A DNA stretch of 64,000 nucleotides from Adenophora triphylla var. japonica (Eukaryota; Streptophyta; Magnoliopsida; Asterales; Campanulaceae), in assembly GCA_022495995.1 (NCBI GenBank), contig JAFEMH010001304.1, positions 310,001 through 374,000 of the forward strand. The letters are read 5' to 3'. A program made the position numbers and the translations under genes. Below the pieces are notes generated by a model. It ran no database searches. It was not told the origin of the DNA and worked only from the letters and a program-made list of their open reading frames with translations. Positions 26,537 to 48,000 of the stretch are shown in pieces; position 1 is the first letter of the stretch, and the number at the start of each line of letters is the position of its first letter.

Positions 26537-28591
26537 TAATAAATAATTATTTAAAAAAAACTATAAATTTTTTTATTATTTATTTTGGGACAGAGATAGA
26601 TAGTAATAAGGAGTATTTGTTAAAATGTATATATGTTGTATTGTATGTGCTCCCTTCATTCTCAATTAATTGAATGTTCATTTTTATATATAAAAAAAAA
26701 CTATCCTTAAATAAATAAATGATTGTATTTAAATAAATTACATATCAACAGTTATCCGTATAGGATTTTTAAGAAAATGGAAATCCAGCCCAAATCTTTT
26801 ATGGTTGCTTGCAGGCAGTGACACTATACCAGCACCAATAATGGTGGCCAAAAGATTAAGCGCCTGAGCCTGTAACTGATATCCTAGGCCTTTCCAAACC
26901 AATAATGGTGGCCAAAAGATTAAGCATCTGGGCCCGTAACTGATATTCTAGGCCTTTCCAAAAGAGTATCACGTAGTCTCCGACTCAAAATTAATAATTA
27001 TTTTAAAAACAAAATTATAATTTTTTTTGTTATTTATTTTGAGACAAAGATAATAATAAGTACTTGTATTTAATTAATTAAATTGACAGAATTTATGTAT
27101 AAGCAAGTTATTGATATTTGCTCAAAGAAGGCTTTTATCAACCATCTTTTGATGAGATGATCAAGAAGAAGACCGGCAGTGTTACATCATCTAGTAATTT
27201 CACAAAGGATAAAAGAAAAGTTCATAATATTTCTTTATTTATTGGTCATTGGGGCAGTTTTTTATACGCGAAGTGAACAAAAACTGAAATTGGGACGCAA
27301 AATAATTTACCCAAAAGTGTAGAAAATAACCTGACAATGTAGGGACGTATCGATTGGAAACACAAAAAACTTTAATAGAAACTACTTGCAAAATAGAATA
27401 GAAATTTCTCTCAAATTTGAGTGTCTATCAATAAGTGCTCCGAAATTAAAATATCTTAACTTTGAGTCTAAAATATCCATTTAAGTTTTAGTTTTCTCCA
27501 ATATCACACTAAAAATATTATATTTGTAAACCAGTCCTATTGGATATTTTATCTTTTGGATATTATATGTTTACTTGATAAGAAATGTAAATATAAGTCC
27601 TATAATCATGCAAAAACGAATATAATATGTTTACTTCATAAGAAATGTAAATATATGTTCATGCTTTTGTTTACTTATCTAAATAATCACACATTAAATG
27701 TGGCTTTTTTTTTCTTCTTTCTTTAATTATGTTGTGACATGTATCGCAATTAATTAGGAGGTAATTAAGAATAAATAGTTCATATTTATTTACAACGTTG
27801 TCTTCATTTCAATACATACGCTTACTATCTACACCAATAACGACATGATGGTATTTGTGGAAAGAAAAACAGATTTAATAAGTTACAATCAAACTAGACA
27901 TGAACTAGGGATGATTTGTTGGTTGAGGCTTCTCACTAAAAAAGACGTAAAAAATTATTTTTGATATCTCATTTATAAATTTAAAAAGACAATTTCAAAT
28001 GGAAAGTTTTTATTACTTCTTTATTCATGAGACCTACTTGGCATACTCACAATAACTATCCACTTACTATTCTCTCTCCACTTTCTATCTCTTGCTTCAC
28101 TTTTCATACTCACAGCACTTACTACGATACACTCTCTTTAATTTTCGTACAAGGCTCATTTTACCCATTTTATGCCTTTTTGAGTGAAATATTTTATGCC
28201 TTTTCAGGTGAAATTGAGGGAGTATATTGTATCTTTGAGCTACCATTTATAGGTAAAAGCATTGTGATTGAATAGGTAAAATGATAAACCATAGAGACGG
28301 GAAGAAAAATTTACATTTTCAAATTTGTAGAGATAGTATGCAATTTTTAAAAAAACCTTATTGCACCATATTATGGTCAATTTGTTAGAAGGAAAGCTGC
28401 TATACATAATCACCAGCAAGCAGAATATAGGCAGAACCTCAGAAAGTTGGCCGAAATTTTCACTGCCCATAAGATTATTATAGAAGTATTTCTTCCAACC
28501 AAGCACCAAGAAGAACCATAAGAGATGTCACCTTTAACTACAAACAAACCAGAAATTACTGGTCCACAAATGAGTGAGTGCATGTGTGCGT

Positions 28592-28635
<44 letters not shown>

Positions 28636-28923
28636 AGAAGAAATAACCCTGAGCTTCAGTCACAAATCTTCATTGCTAAACCCACCAAACAAGGACCAGA
28701 TCTGAGTCATTTAACACTAGCTTTGTCAGGTCAGGAAAGGGTAATTAAGAACCAAATTCAAAAGATTGACAGCCCCATAACAGAAAATAACCTGATTTTA
28801 TTTGTCAAAACAACAAAGGAAAAAAAAAAACTCACAAAACATTACAAGCATGCAGTTCTAAATTCATCTATCACCCTGCTGCATGGACATTGGGCTTTAG
28901 GTTAGTAAACAAGACGAAATGCT
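26537..28923. other. intergenic region downstream of DCP5
   Basis: Contains a 74-bp tandem duplication (about 26838-26960, unit beginning CCAATAATGGTGGCC), copy 2 of the dispersed repeat at 27405-27658, and a (GA)n microsatellite at 28589-28631. No gene is recognised. The part nearest 28924 should include the DCP5 3' UTR. Confidence 0.5.
27405..27658 (+). repeat. dispersed direct repeat, copy 2
   Basis: Matches 22448-22710. Unlike copy 1 it continues smoothly into flanking sequence (TGTTCATGCTTTTG), showing where copy 1 was interrupted. Confidence 0.8.
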
Positions 28924-38714
<9,791 letters not shown>

Positions 38715-39237
38715 ACTCACTCCAGTAACGGCAGCAGCAGCAGCACGATAGTTCGGCCAAATCTAGAGCGAGAAAACCGAAAAGTATCTACTGAATTCTA
38801 GAGAGATAAAGCAAGAAATTGTTGACCCCCCTTTCAATTTCAACTTGGTTTTGTGTTTTTGTGTTTTTGTGAAACGATAGATAGTGTAGGGTTTCCATTA
38901 CCACTTGGAGTAGGGTACGTTGGTTTATGATGCGAGTGAATCGGCGCTTTATGATTCATCTTGCCTTGTGTATAGAATGACATTGCCCTCCCTAGCATAG
39001 CTAGGCGCCTCTGTGAAGTGCATCAAGGGGGGAGCGGTGAAATGTGTTGATCCCCTTCTAAAAGAGAAAGAAAAAAAAAAAAAAAAAAAAAAGAATGGAT
39101 TAATTTCAATTTACCCCCTTTACTTTAAACGTTCTTCCCTTAAAGTTTACTCACTCCTCTTTAATGGTCTAACTTGACCAAAAATTGAATAAAAACCTAA
39201 TCACTATAATGAAATTTTAAAATTTGTTATAAATAAA
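38715..39237. other. DCP5 upstream flank
   Basis: Contains the DCP5 5' UTR/promoter region. No clear TATA word is seen on the minus strand. A poly-A tract lies at about 39071-39091. Otherwise no feature is recognised before the first Helitron. Confidence 0.4.
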
Positions 39238-40475
39238 TCTATATCTATCTATACTATTCTATACTACTATTTTACTTTCTATACTATTCTACTAAAACAA
39301 TAACCGCTGACATCATCATTAGACACTTGGCTGCTTCTGGTGAAAAATTTTCCTCCAAAATACATGTTGACATCATCACTCATTAATTCAATTAATTACT
39401 CAGCTTTAATTAATTAATTTAAAATATTTATACATCTATATTAATTATTGTTTCTCATACCAATACTCCCTCTCACTTTACTTAAGTTATTCAATTTAAC
39501 TAATTTACATGCTCAAATAAATATAATTGCACATTGTATAATTAATTAATTTCAGTTATTTTCTTTTAATTATTCAACTTAACCAATTTACATACACCTA
39601 ATAATATTCAATTCTAAAAAAATCAATTTTAGAGGTTAATGTGGTGTTCATTAAATATTTAACATTTAAAAATAAAATTTCTCATTTTTAATATTCATGA
39701 ATAATCTTTTATTTTTTCAATTTGAAAATGCTAGTTCTTATATTCCGGTTTAAACTACATATTTGCCTCACCAAACATTCAAAACTCCCTATTTAACCAT
39801 TTTTCTATTGGCATCATATTTTTATGCTAAAATAAGTTATCCAATATTTTTCTTTTATTACGAAACAAACAAAATTTCATTTTTGTTGTTATATTTACGG
39901 TAAGACTTTTTTATATTTTTTCTTAGATATGACTTTTTAATACTCATTCATTCTATATGAACGTGTCTTTATTATTAAAAAATACTCCTTCCGTCCCACC
40001 TCATTTGACACTTATTTTTATTTTGGGCCGTCCCAGCTCACTTGACACTTTCCAAAATAGCCTACTTCTTATAATTTTATATTCACTCTACCCCACCACT
40101 CATTCTCTCTCTTCATTTTCCACCACTCAATTTATTCAACCAACACTACTATTTACCCCACTCATTCTCTCTCTTCATTTTCTACCACACATTTTTTTTA
40201 TTTTATTCTTTTTTTTTAGTTCCCGTGCCCACCTCAAGGGTGTCAAATGAGGTGGGACGGAGGGAGTACATGATAATTGCTCATTTTTTGAGAAATTAAT
40301 ATATCTTACTTTCAAACAACAAGTTCTAATTCATATTTAAATTTAGTATAATAAGATCATAAAAGAATTTAAGTATTTATTTTATTAAAATCACTTAAAT
40401 GTCCACTAAAATAAATATTTTATATTTCAAATGACAAAATTTAAAAAATCGTGCATCGCACGGGTAGTAGCCTAG
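39238..40475 (+). mobile_element. non-autonomous Helitron A
   Basis: Starts TCTATATCTATCTATACTAT after A and ends with hairpin CGTGCATCGCACGGG and CTAG (40472-40475) before T. No RepHel protein is encoded. A Stowaway MITE (39985-40266) is nested within it. Confidence 0.7.
39985..40266. mobile_element. Stowaway MITE nested in Helitron A
   Basis: Terminal repeats CTCCTTCCGTCCCACCTCAT and, on the minus strand, CTCCCTCCGTCCCACCTCAT, extending into TTGACAC, with TA flanks (39983-39984, 40267-40268). Confidence 0.9.
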
Positions 40476-40477
40476 TA

Positions 40478-41036
40478 TCTATATCTATATATATATAAAG
40501 GCACAAGTGAAATATAGTGCTAACTTTTCCCTCCAAAACATATATGATTTTAGAACATTGTTTGTTCTTTTAATTTATTGACATGTTCCAATTTCAAGAC
40601 TATAATAATATAAGTAATGATTATAGGCTACTAGACTTTAATTATCAACACTAACTACCAACTAACTCAATTTCTAATGCTACTATTTTATTAAAAAAAA
40701 TGTGTTTCAACTACTTTATATGTTATCGATATGATCTATATTATATAAAATGACAACTTTTTCATATAAAGATTTCTTTTATCATTTTAAATAAGTAATA
40801 ATTATTTGAAAAAAAATACATCATGCAACTATAAAGCAAAATATGAAAATATAAATTGACAAAAATCATTTATGAACACAATATAGAACAAAAAGGTTAT
40901 TTATTTTAGAACAATAAAGGTCATTTATTTTGGAACGGAGACAGTAGTAATAAATTATTATTTTTTTAATAAAGCGGATAATTTATCGACTCTCCACGTT
41001 TCTCTCTCCTATTATACAACCCTCTTTTTATACGAG

Positions 41037-41116
<80 letters not shown>

Positions 41117-41352
41117 TTTTTTTTTTTTGAAGTCATATTTTTTTCTACTTAAAAAAAGTCATTTCTTCTATCGTGCTCTTTTATTTTGTAATATTAATTC
41201 ATTAGCATTAGCGTCAATTTATGCAAAATTATTATCTTAAAGTTATTATTTTTATCTTCGTCTATAACTTTTAAATAGATAATTGCTTAAAATCTTAACT
41301 TTCGTTAAAATAGTCTTTAGCCCGTGCGTTTAACGCACGGGTGTAACGCTAG
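40478..41352 (+). mobile_element. non-autonomous Helitron B
   Basis: Starts TCTATATCTATATATATATA two bases after the end of Helitron A and ends with hairpin CCCGTGCGTTTAACGCACGGG-type stem (41320-41341), then TGTAACGCTAG before T. It contains a (TA)n tract (41040-41114). No coding capacity recognised. Confidence 0.75.
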
Positions 41353-41420
41353 TTACTTAGTAATATATCAATAGAAACTAGTGGTAATAAATAAATTACT
41401 TATTGATATATCAATAACAA

Positions 41421-41455
41421 CTAGTGGTAAGCCTGTGCTACGCACGAGTAGCATT
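41421..41455 (-). mobile_element. Helitron 3' end (minus strand)
   Basis: On the minus strand: CTCGTGCGTAGCACAGG, then CTTACCACTAG and T. Hairpin plus CTAG fits a Helitron 3' end. The 5' end to the right was not found; it may extend into the 42-kb region. Confidence 0.45.
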
Positions 41456-42463
41456 TTGCAATTTATTTTTTATTTTGATTAATAAATTAAAGTTGTTTTA
41501 TGATAATTTTAAAGTAAAAAAATATTATTTATTTATCGTATTTAGTTTGAAATAAACTATTAATGTTTTTATTTCCTAGTAATGTTGTCTACCTTATAGT
41601 TTTTTTACATACAAAAAAAGGTCAAGTACTCTCAATCAAATGGATATTGTGGGTAGATTTCTTATGTAATTTGAGCTATTAGTATTGAATTATATACTAT
41701 ATATATTTTTTTAAGGTGGCAAATTTCATATTTAAAAAATAATAATCAAACAAAGAAAGAAATTCAATATAACAAAATATATCATCTTATTGTTAACCCA
41801 AATTCAAATGACCCAATGATTAAATATTTCATATTCTTTATATGCATTCTATATATATACTTACAATAATATTTTGTTTAATAACAATAAATACTCTCTT
41901 ATACTTTACTTTTAGGAAAAATTCCCCTATTGCCCCTTTACCCAGATTTTTTTCCTTTTAAAGAAAACATTTTTGTAAATCTCAAATAAATAGTTATCCC
42001 CAAATTTAAATTCCCAGACACCCCTAGGCTCCCCCTCTTCTCCGTCCCCTCAACTTCATTTATCACATATCTCTCTCTCTCTAAAAATCATACACACACA
42101 TACTCAAACTTTTCTCTCTTCCCTTCGTCTCTCTCCTAACCATCTCCGACCGGCAACGACGATATCCGGTGACGGCGTTTCTCCTCACCTCCCTTCGTCT
42201 TTTCTCCAAACCTCTCTTCCGTCTCTGGCGCGCGCACACACACATACTTACAAGCCTCAACCCCTTGATTTACTCCGACATCATCTCTCCGGCGAGCCCC
42301 TTCATCTTCTCTGGCGGATCTCGACTTCTACGGCAACGACTCCACGGATGTCGATCTCAAATCTGGTTGCTTTTCTCCGGAAAACCTTAGATCTAATTTG
42401 ACTCATCTATTGACTTGGCTTATTAACAGAAAGCAAATGACTCATGTTGACTGAAATTTAACC
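41456..42463. other. no recognised gene; CT-rich leader-like stretch
   Basis: 41456-41980 is AT-rich with no feature seen. 42040-42400 is CT-rich and CG-containing, like a plant 5' UTR and first coding segment on the plus strand, ending in a short ATG frame at about 42349. No homology is recognised. It could be a gene fragment captured by the minus-strand Helitron whose end is at 41421. Confidence 0.35.
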
Positions 42464-42808
42464 TTATCCAACAGGTGGTGGTGTTGGCAGCAACTTCTGA
42501 TATGGTTGTTCTGGTACATAAAGTGATGGTGGTGGCGGCCGATCATTTGGTTGTTCCGATGGACAAAGAGGTTGTGGCGGCGGCAAATCATATGGTGGTT
42601 CTGGTGGATAAAATGGAGGTGGTGGAGGCGGATGACTCGGTTGTTCTGGTGGTAGGTCTCTAGGTAGAATTCGTCTATCTAATTGCAGAGGTGGCAGCAG
42701 AACATGTCGTGGTTTCCTCCCTTCACCAGATTGAGCTTCAACAGAAACATGACTTGTAAGAATAAAAATGAGCAACACTAAAGCTGTGACGACCCCAACC
42801 CTAGGCAC
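42464..42808 (-). pseudogene. small proline-rich secreted protein, 5' end replaced by gypsy LTR
   Basis: The frame encodes 114 aa. Residues 9-25 (ALVLLIFILTSHVSVEA) are the hydrophobic core and cleavage region of a signal peptide. The mature part is basic and then rich in PPEQP/PPEPP and PPPPP repeats of roughly 13-19 residues, like small extensin-type or proline-rich wall proteins. The start codon and residues 1-8 lie inside the gypsy 5' LTR (boundary 42785), so the native start has been displaced. The native upstream part is not found on the far side of the element, where the 3' LTR is truncated. The gene is therefore probably broken, though a chimeric secreted product remains possible. Confidence 0.6.
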
Positions 42809-44963
42809 TCATTTTAAATATTAAATTATATGCTTTTAATATTTATGTTATCTTTATGTGTTCAATTTTGTCTCTAAATTCTTAAATTAAAATAAATTGG
42901 GTGAAAAGTAAATTTAGGAACTTATGAAAATTTATTGGACATTAAATAAAGAAACTAGGGGAAATAATAAAAATGGGAAAATGCTAAATAATATGGGGAG
43001 GTTAAATGAGTAGGATGAATTAATGGGATAAGGTTTATTTTAAATTAATTTGGGTAGGATGAAGCCTTGGATTAATTTCCCTTGGGGGGCCAAATTACTC
43101 CCTTTCCCCTCCTTGTGCCAAGTGTCCCCTCCCCATCACCTCTCTTACTACCCTTCCCCTCCCTCTCCTTCATTTACACAAATTTAACTAGAGAAAGCTT
43201 AGAGAGAGACCTCCATTGAAGCCTTGCCCAAGCTTTGAAGTCAATACATTCTTCATCAAAATTCAAGTCTAAGAGCACTATTAAAGTGGGATCATCTAGA
43301 GGAAGCTATCTAGCTAGAAAGATCAATCTTCCCTTCTAAAATCCATGTGAGTTGTTATGATTCCTTCTCCTATGTGTTCATGAGCTCTTTGAATGTTGTT
43401 CTTGTTCTTGTATTGATGATTTCTTGCTTGGGAAACCTAATGGGAGTTGAATGATTGAAGAATGGAATTATTTAAAGTTAGGGTTCTTGGTAGATCATGT
43501 AAAAAAGGGTTTGAAATGGGTGGAATGGGTAGAGATAAATGATCTAGGATAACTTGGTTTGAATTTACTTGTTTTTATGGGACTTGGTAAGATGAAGTTA
43601 TGATTTGGTGTTCTTGAACTTAACTTAGTAAGAAGGACTTGGAACCTAGGCATAAATGGATGAAATTCGACTGGGCCGGGAGGCTTGGGCGGTCGCCCAA
43701 GGGGGCCGAGCGGCCGCCCATGCCGGGCAGAACTTCAATCACTTGGGAACTTCACTGGGCGGTCGCCCAAGTGATGAGGGCGGTCGCCCATGTGGGCGTA
43801 AACTCACTTCCCTTTGGCAATCCACTCGGGCGGTCGCCTGCGGTATGGGCGGCCGCCCAAGGCCCCGAACCAATATTTCTTGATTTGAACTAGGATCGTT
43901 TAGCAAGTTGTCGCCACTTATAATTGGACACTCCCACTTGGTAATTGAACTTGAACCTTCACTTAGGCCTTGTATCCTTGTATATGGAATTTGTAGGGTA
44001 GGTTAATGATCCCTCATTTCCTTACTTGATGTTATATATCTTGTTGTTGATATTGTTTAGTGCATTCATAAATTGTTGCACTTTGATATTGATCGGGCAT
44101 GAGTATATATTACCATGTAGCTATTATTTATCCCTTTTGTGGATTTTATTCAAGTATCTATTATGTGCTTGATATGTGTGAGTCACCGACGTTGGGGTAT
44201 AGAATGTATCACGATCAATTATGGAAGTGTGACCTAATGTGATCGGATTATGTTATATTCGTGACCGTCCCTCCCCGCGGCCACAAAGTTGGGGTTATAG
44301 CTGTCAGATTGAGCCAAAAGCCTTACAGAGTTGCTACTGTCTTATTTGGTTCCCCGAAAAACGGGTCTTATAAGACGTGAGTATTGCTTAAGCCACCGTA
44401 AATTGGAGTATTATTATACCCAATGTTGTACGACTATTGTTCAGACGGGAAAAGGTAAACCAAGGTAATGGAATGTGTTTATAGCTTTCCCAATGTGTTA
44501 TGTGCGACTTGTTATATGTTGCATTTATTTGGCATATTGTTGCATCCATAATAGCTTGCTGAGATTTATTCTCACCCCTCTCCCTTTACTGTTTTAGATC
44601 CCGAGACAGCGGACCAGGCTAAGTAAGGACGGGAAGGAGTTTGGAGTAATCTTTTGGGTTTTGTCGGGGTATGTTTAGGGTGGCGTATAAATTGTATTTT
44701 GGTAATTCCATTCTTGGAGTTTGTAATTATAAATCTTAAACTCTACGTCATAACCTTAAAACATTTGTAACTAAACAGTTAACTATTTTCAAAGTTAGTT
44801 ATCTCCTCCTCCGATGTGGAGTAGAGTGGAGTTCTTTTGAAATGTTATGTTATTCATGTTCATGTTTGAAAGTCAAAGTAAAGTTTTAAAAGTTTAGTGT
44901 TTTTGGGTTAGTTTGAGGACGCTCCAACTCTAACACGTGTAGGTTCCGGCCTGGGTCCTCACG
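42785..44963 (+). repeat. gypsy 5' LTR
   Basis: Starts TGTGACGACCCCAACCC and ends near GGGTCCTCACG before the primer-binding site. The first 885 bp read the same as the 3' copy starting at 49508. It carries a GC-rich palindrome cluster at 43685-43859. Confidence 0.88.
43685..43859. repeat. cluster of six GGGCGGYCGCCC palindromes in the gypsy LTR
   Basis: Near-perfect palindromes at 43685-43700, 43708-43721, 43756-43770, 43778-43790, 43828-43840 and 43846-43859, all variants of TGGGCGGTCGCCCA, in pairs about 70 bp apart. The surrounding LTR is AT-rich. Confidence 0.93.
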
Positions 44964-44964
44964 C

Positions 44965-44977
44965 TGGTATCGTAGCC
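44965..44977 (+). promoter_or_regulatory. primer-binding site, mutated
   Basis: TGGTATCGTAGCC, two bases off the TGGTATCAGAGCC that pairs with the 3' end of initiator tRNA-Met, directly after the LTR. The changes would weaken priming. Confidence 0.7.
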
Positions 44978-45063
44978 TCGGTTAGAATTCTCGGGCAGAG
45001 TCTAGCTGAGTGAGAATGTGTGATAACTGACGTCGAGTGTTTAATGCAGGAGTTTGTTGTTAT

Positions 45064-48000
45064 GGCGGGAAATGATGGTGATCAGAATCTGGGTTTGGGT
45101 GGTGTTGGTAATCCGAACGCCGAGATGATGGATATGTTCCGAGGGTTTCTTCAGCATATGGCAACTCGTAATCGAATTTGAATCGAATCTAGGCGGCAAG
45201 GGCAACATGGGTTGGAGAAGTTCGTGAAGATGTCTCCTCCTAGCTTCAACGGAGATCCGGATCCGGTGAAGGCCGAGAGGCGGCTTGAGGCTATGAATAA
45301 GATTTTCGCAGCCTATGGAGAGTACGGATGCGGAGAAGGTGAGATGCGCCGTTTTCAAGTTGGAAAGGACCCGCAGCACCGGTGGCGTGTGTAGTGAAGG
45401 ATGGTTGGGACCGGGATTTGACACCACGTACTTGGGAGAACTTCACACGCAAGTTCCGGATCACTTTGTACCAATGGTCACTAGAGACAAGAAGGAAGGC
45501 GAAGCTTCAAACCGGAGCAAGGGACCATGACGATAGCGCAAGATTCAAAGCAAAGTTCGCGTAATTGGCCCGATATTGTCCTCATTTGGTGCCGATGAAG
45601 AGAGGCGAGTCTACCGGTTTGTGAAGGGTTTAAGGGTTGAGTTCCTGGCGCTTATTGACGCATAACTTCGCCAACTTCCAAGCAAATGAATATGGCGTAT
45701 CGGATTGAGAATGACATAGAGGAGCATCGTGGTAAGAATGAAGGTGGAAACAAGAATAGATTCCAAGGTCAAGGTTCGGGATGTAATAGGGCGCAGCCGA
45801 GGACATTTACTCCGGAGCGAATCGAGGAGGTCATGTGGCGGCTCCGCAAATCGTGCGACTTCCTGGGCCGCTTGGGACAACATGTGGGTTTTGCAAGAAA
45901 CTAGGGCATTCGGAGGACAAGTGTTGGAGCAAACAAGGAAATTGTTTGGAGTGTGGGTCGGCAGGCCATTTTAGGAGGAATTGCCCCAAGTTACAGAATA
46001 AGCAAGCTTCGGGTACACGGATTTGGAGGACAAGGTAGTGGTGTGAAGAGAGATGTTGATGGGAAACCTAAGGATAGAGTCCAAGGTCGTGTGTTTGCTT
46101 TGGGTCGAGGAGAGGTCGATCCTAATGCCGTCATTAGAGGTATAGTTCCCTGTCTCAGAGTTAAGGCCCGCATTCTTATAGATCCCGGTCTTCCCATTCA
46201 TTTGTGGCATCGCATTTTGCATTCTCATTACATATCTTGCCCGAATCTATGCCTTATGTGTTGGAGGTCTCTACTCCTATGGAGAGAGCCTTGAATCTTC
46301 TTTGATATATCGTGGTTGTGATGTGACTATATGTGGGCATGTATTGCCGGTGGATTTGGTCGAGTTACCAATCCGTGATTTTGATGTGATCCTTGGGATG
46401 GATTGGTTGAGCCGAGTGTCATGCTATGGTAGACCGTCAGAAAGCGAGTCTCATTTGCTATGCCCGATATGCCTACTTTTGTATTTGATGCGGATAGATC
46501 TATGTTCGGTTTACATGTTATCTCCGCTTTAAAGGCTAGGAAGATGCTATCTAAGGGGTGTACGGGTTACTTGGCTTATGTGGTAGATTCCAATAAGAAG
46601 TCTCCCGAGTTAGCTCATGTTCCGGTTGTGAATGAGTTTAGTGATGTGTTCTCTAGTGAGTACTCTATGCCTCCGGATCGTGAGGTCGAGTTTTGTATTG
46701 ACTTAGTGCCCGGTACCGCCCCTATCTCTAAAGCACCCTATAGAATGGCTCCTACGAGTTAAAAGAGTTAAAGGTTCAATTGCAAGAATTGCTAGACAGA
46801 GGTTTTATTCGTCCTAGTGTGTCTCCGTGGGGAGCACCGGTCTTGTTTGTTAGGAAGAAGGATGGTACCTTACGATTGTGCATTGACTATCGTTTGTTGA
46901 ACCAAGCCACCATTAAGAATAAATATCCTCTTCCGCATATAGATGATTTGTTTGACCAACTCCAAGGTTCCGTTATCTACTCAAAGCTTGATTTGAGAAG
47001 CGGATACCATCAGTTGAAGATTAGACCGGATGATATTGCTAAGACAGCTTTCCGAACTAGATATGGTCATTATGAGTTTGTGGTGATGCCGTTTGGGTTG
47101 ACTAATGCTCCAAACCGTGTTTATGGATATGATGAACCGTGTCTTCAAGCCTTATCTTGATAGTTTTGTGGTGGTCTTTATTGATGATATTCTTGTGTAT
47201 TCTAAGTCCCGGAAGAGCATGAGAATCATTTGAGGATTGTCTTGTCCGTTCTTCGGGAGAAGCAATTGTATGCTAAGTTTAGTAAGTGCGAGTTTTGGCT
47301 TGAGCATTTCTTTCTTGGGGCATGTTGTGTCGAGTTCGGGATTTCCGTGGATCCCGCAAAGATTGAAGTCGTGGTTAATTGGAAACAACCTTCGACTGTG
47401 ACCGAGGTCCGTAGTTTTCTTGGTTTGGCGGGGTATTATCGGAGGTTCATTGAAGGGTTCTCTCGGATTGCTACTCCGTTGACTAGGTTGACTCGGAAAG
47501 ATGTTTCGTTTGTATGGGATTCCGAATGTGAGGAAAGTTTCAATGAATTGAAGAAGAGGTCGACGACGGCTCCGGTTCTTACCCTTCCGGATGGTTGTGA
47601 GAATTTTGTGATCTATAGTGACGCCTCGAAGGCGGGTTTGGGTTGTGTCCTCATGCAAAATGGGAAGGTTATTGCGTATGCCTCTAGGAAGTTATCACCG
47701 GCGGAACGTAATTACCCTACTCATGATATGGAATTGGCGGCGATTGTATTTGCGTTGCATAAGTGGAAGCACTACCTTTATGGGGCGAAATTCGAGATTT
47801 TCACCGATCATAAGAGTTTGAAGTACTTATTCACCCAAAAGGAGTTGAACAACCGACAAAGGAGATGGCTTGAGTTTTTGAAAGATTTCGATTGTATAAT
47901 TTCTTATCATCCGGGGAAGGCCAATGTGGTGGCCGATGCGATTAGCCGAAAGGCGTATTTGGCACTTTGGGTTCCCGAGAATTGAAGAGTGAAGTAATTA

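Noticed and set aside
38715..38720. Two-codon upstream start for DCP5
   Set aside because: It would be a GTG; the ATG at 38714 is the plausible plant start.
42169..42390. 73-codon plus-strand frame in a CT-rich region
   Set aside because: Starts without ATG and shows no domain; more like an untranslated leader or captured fragment.
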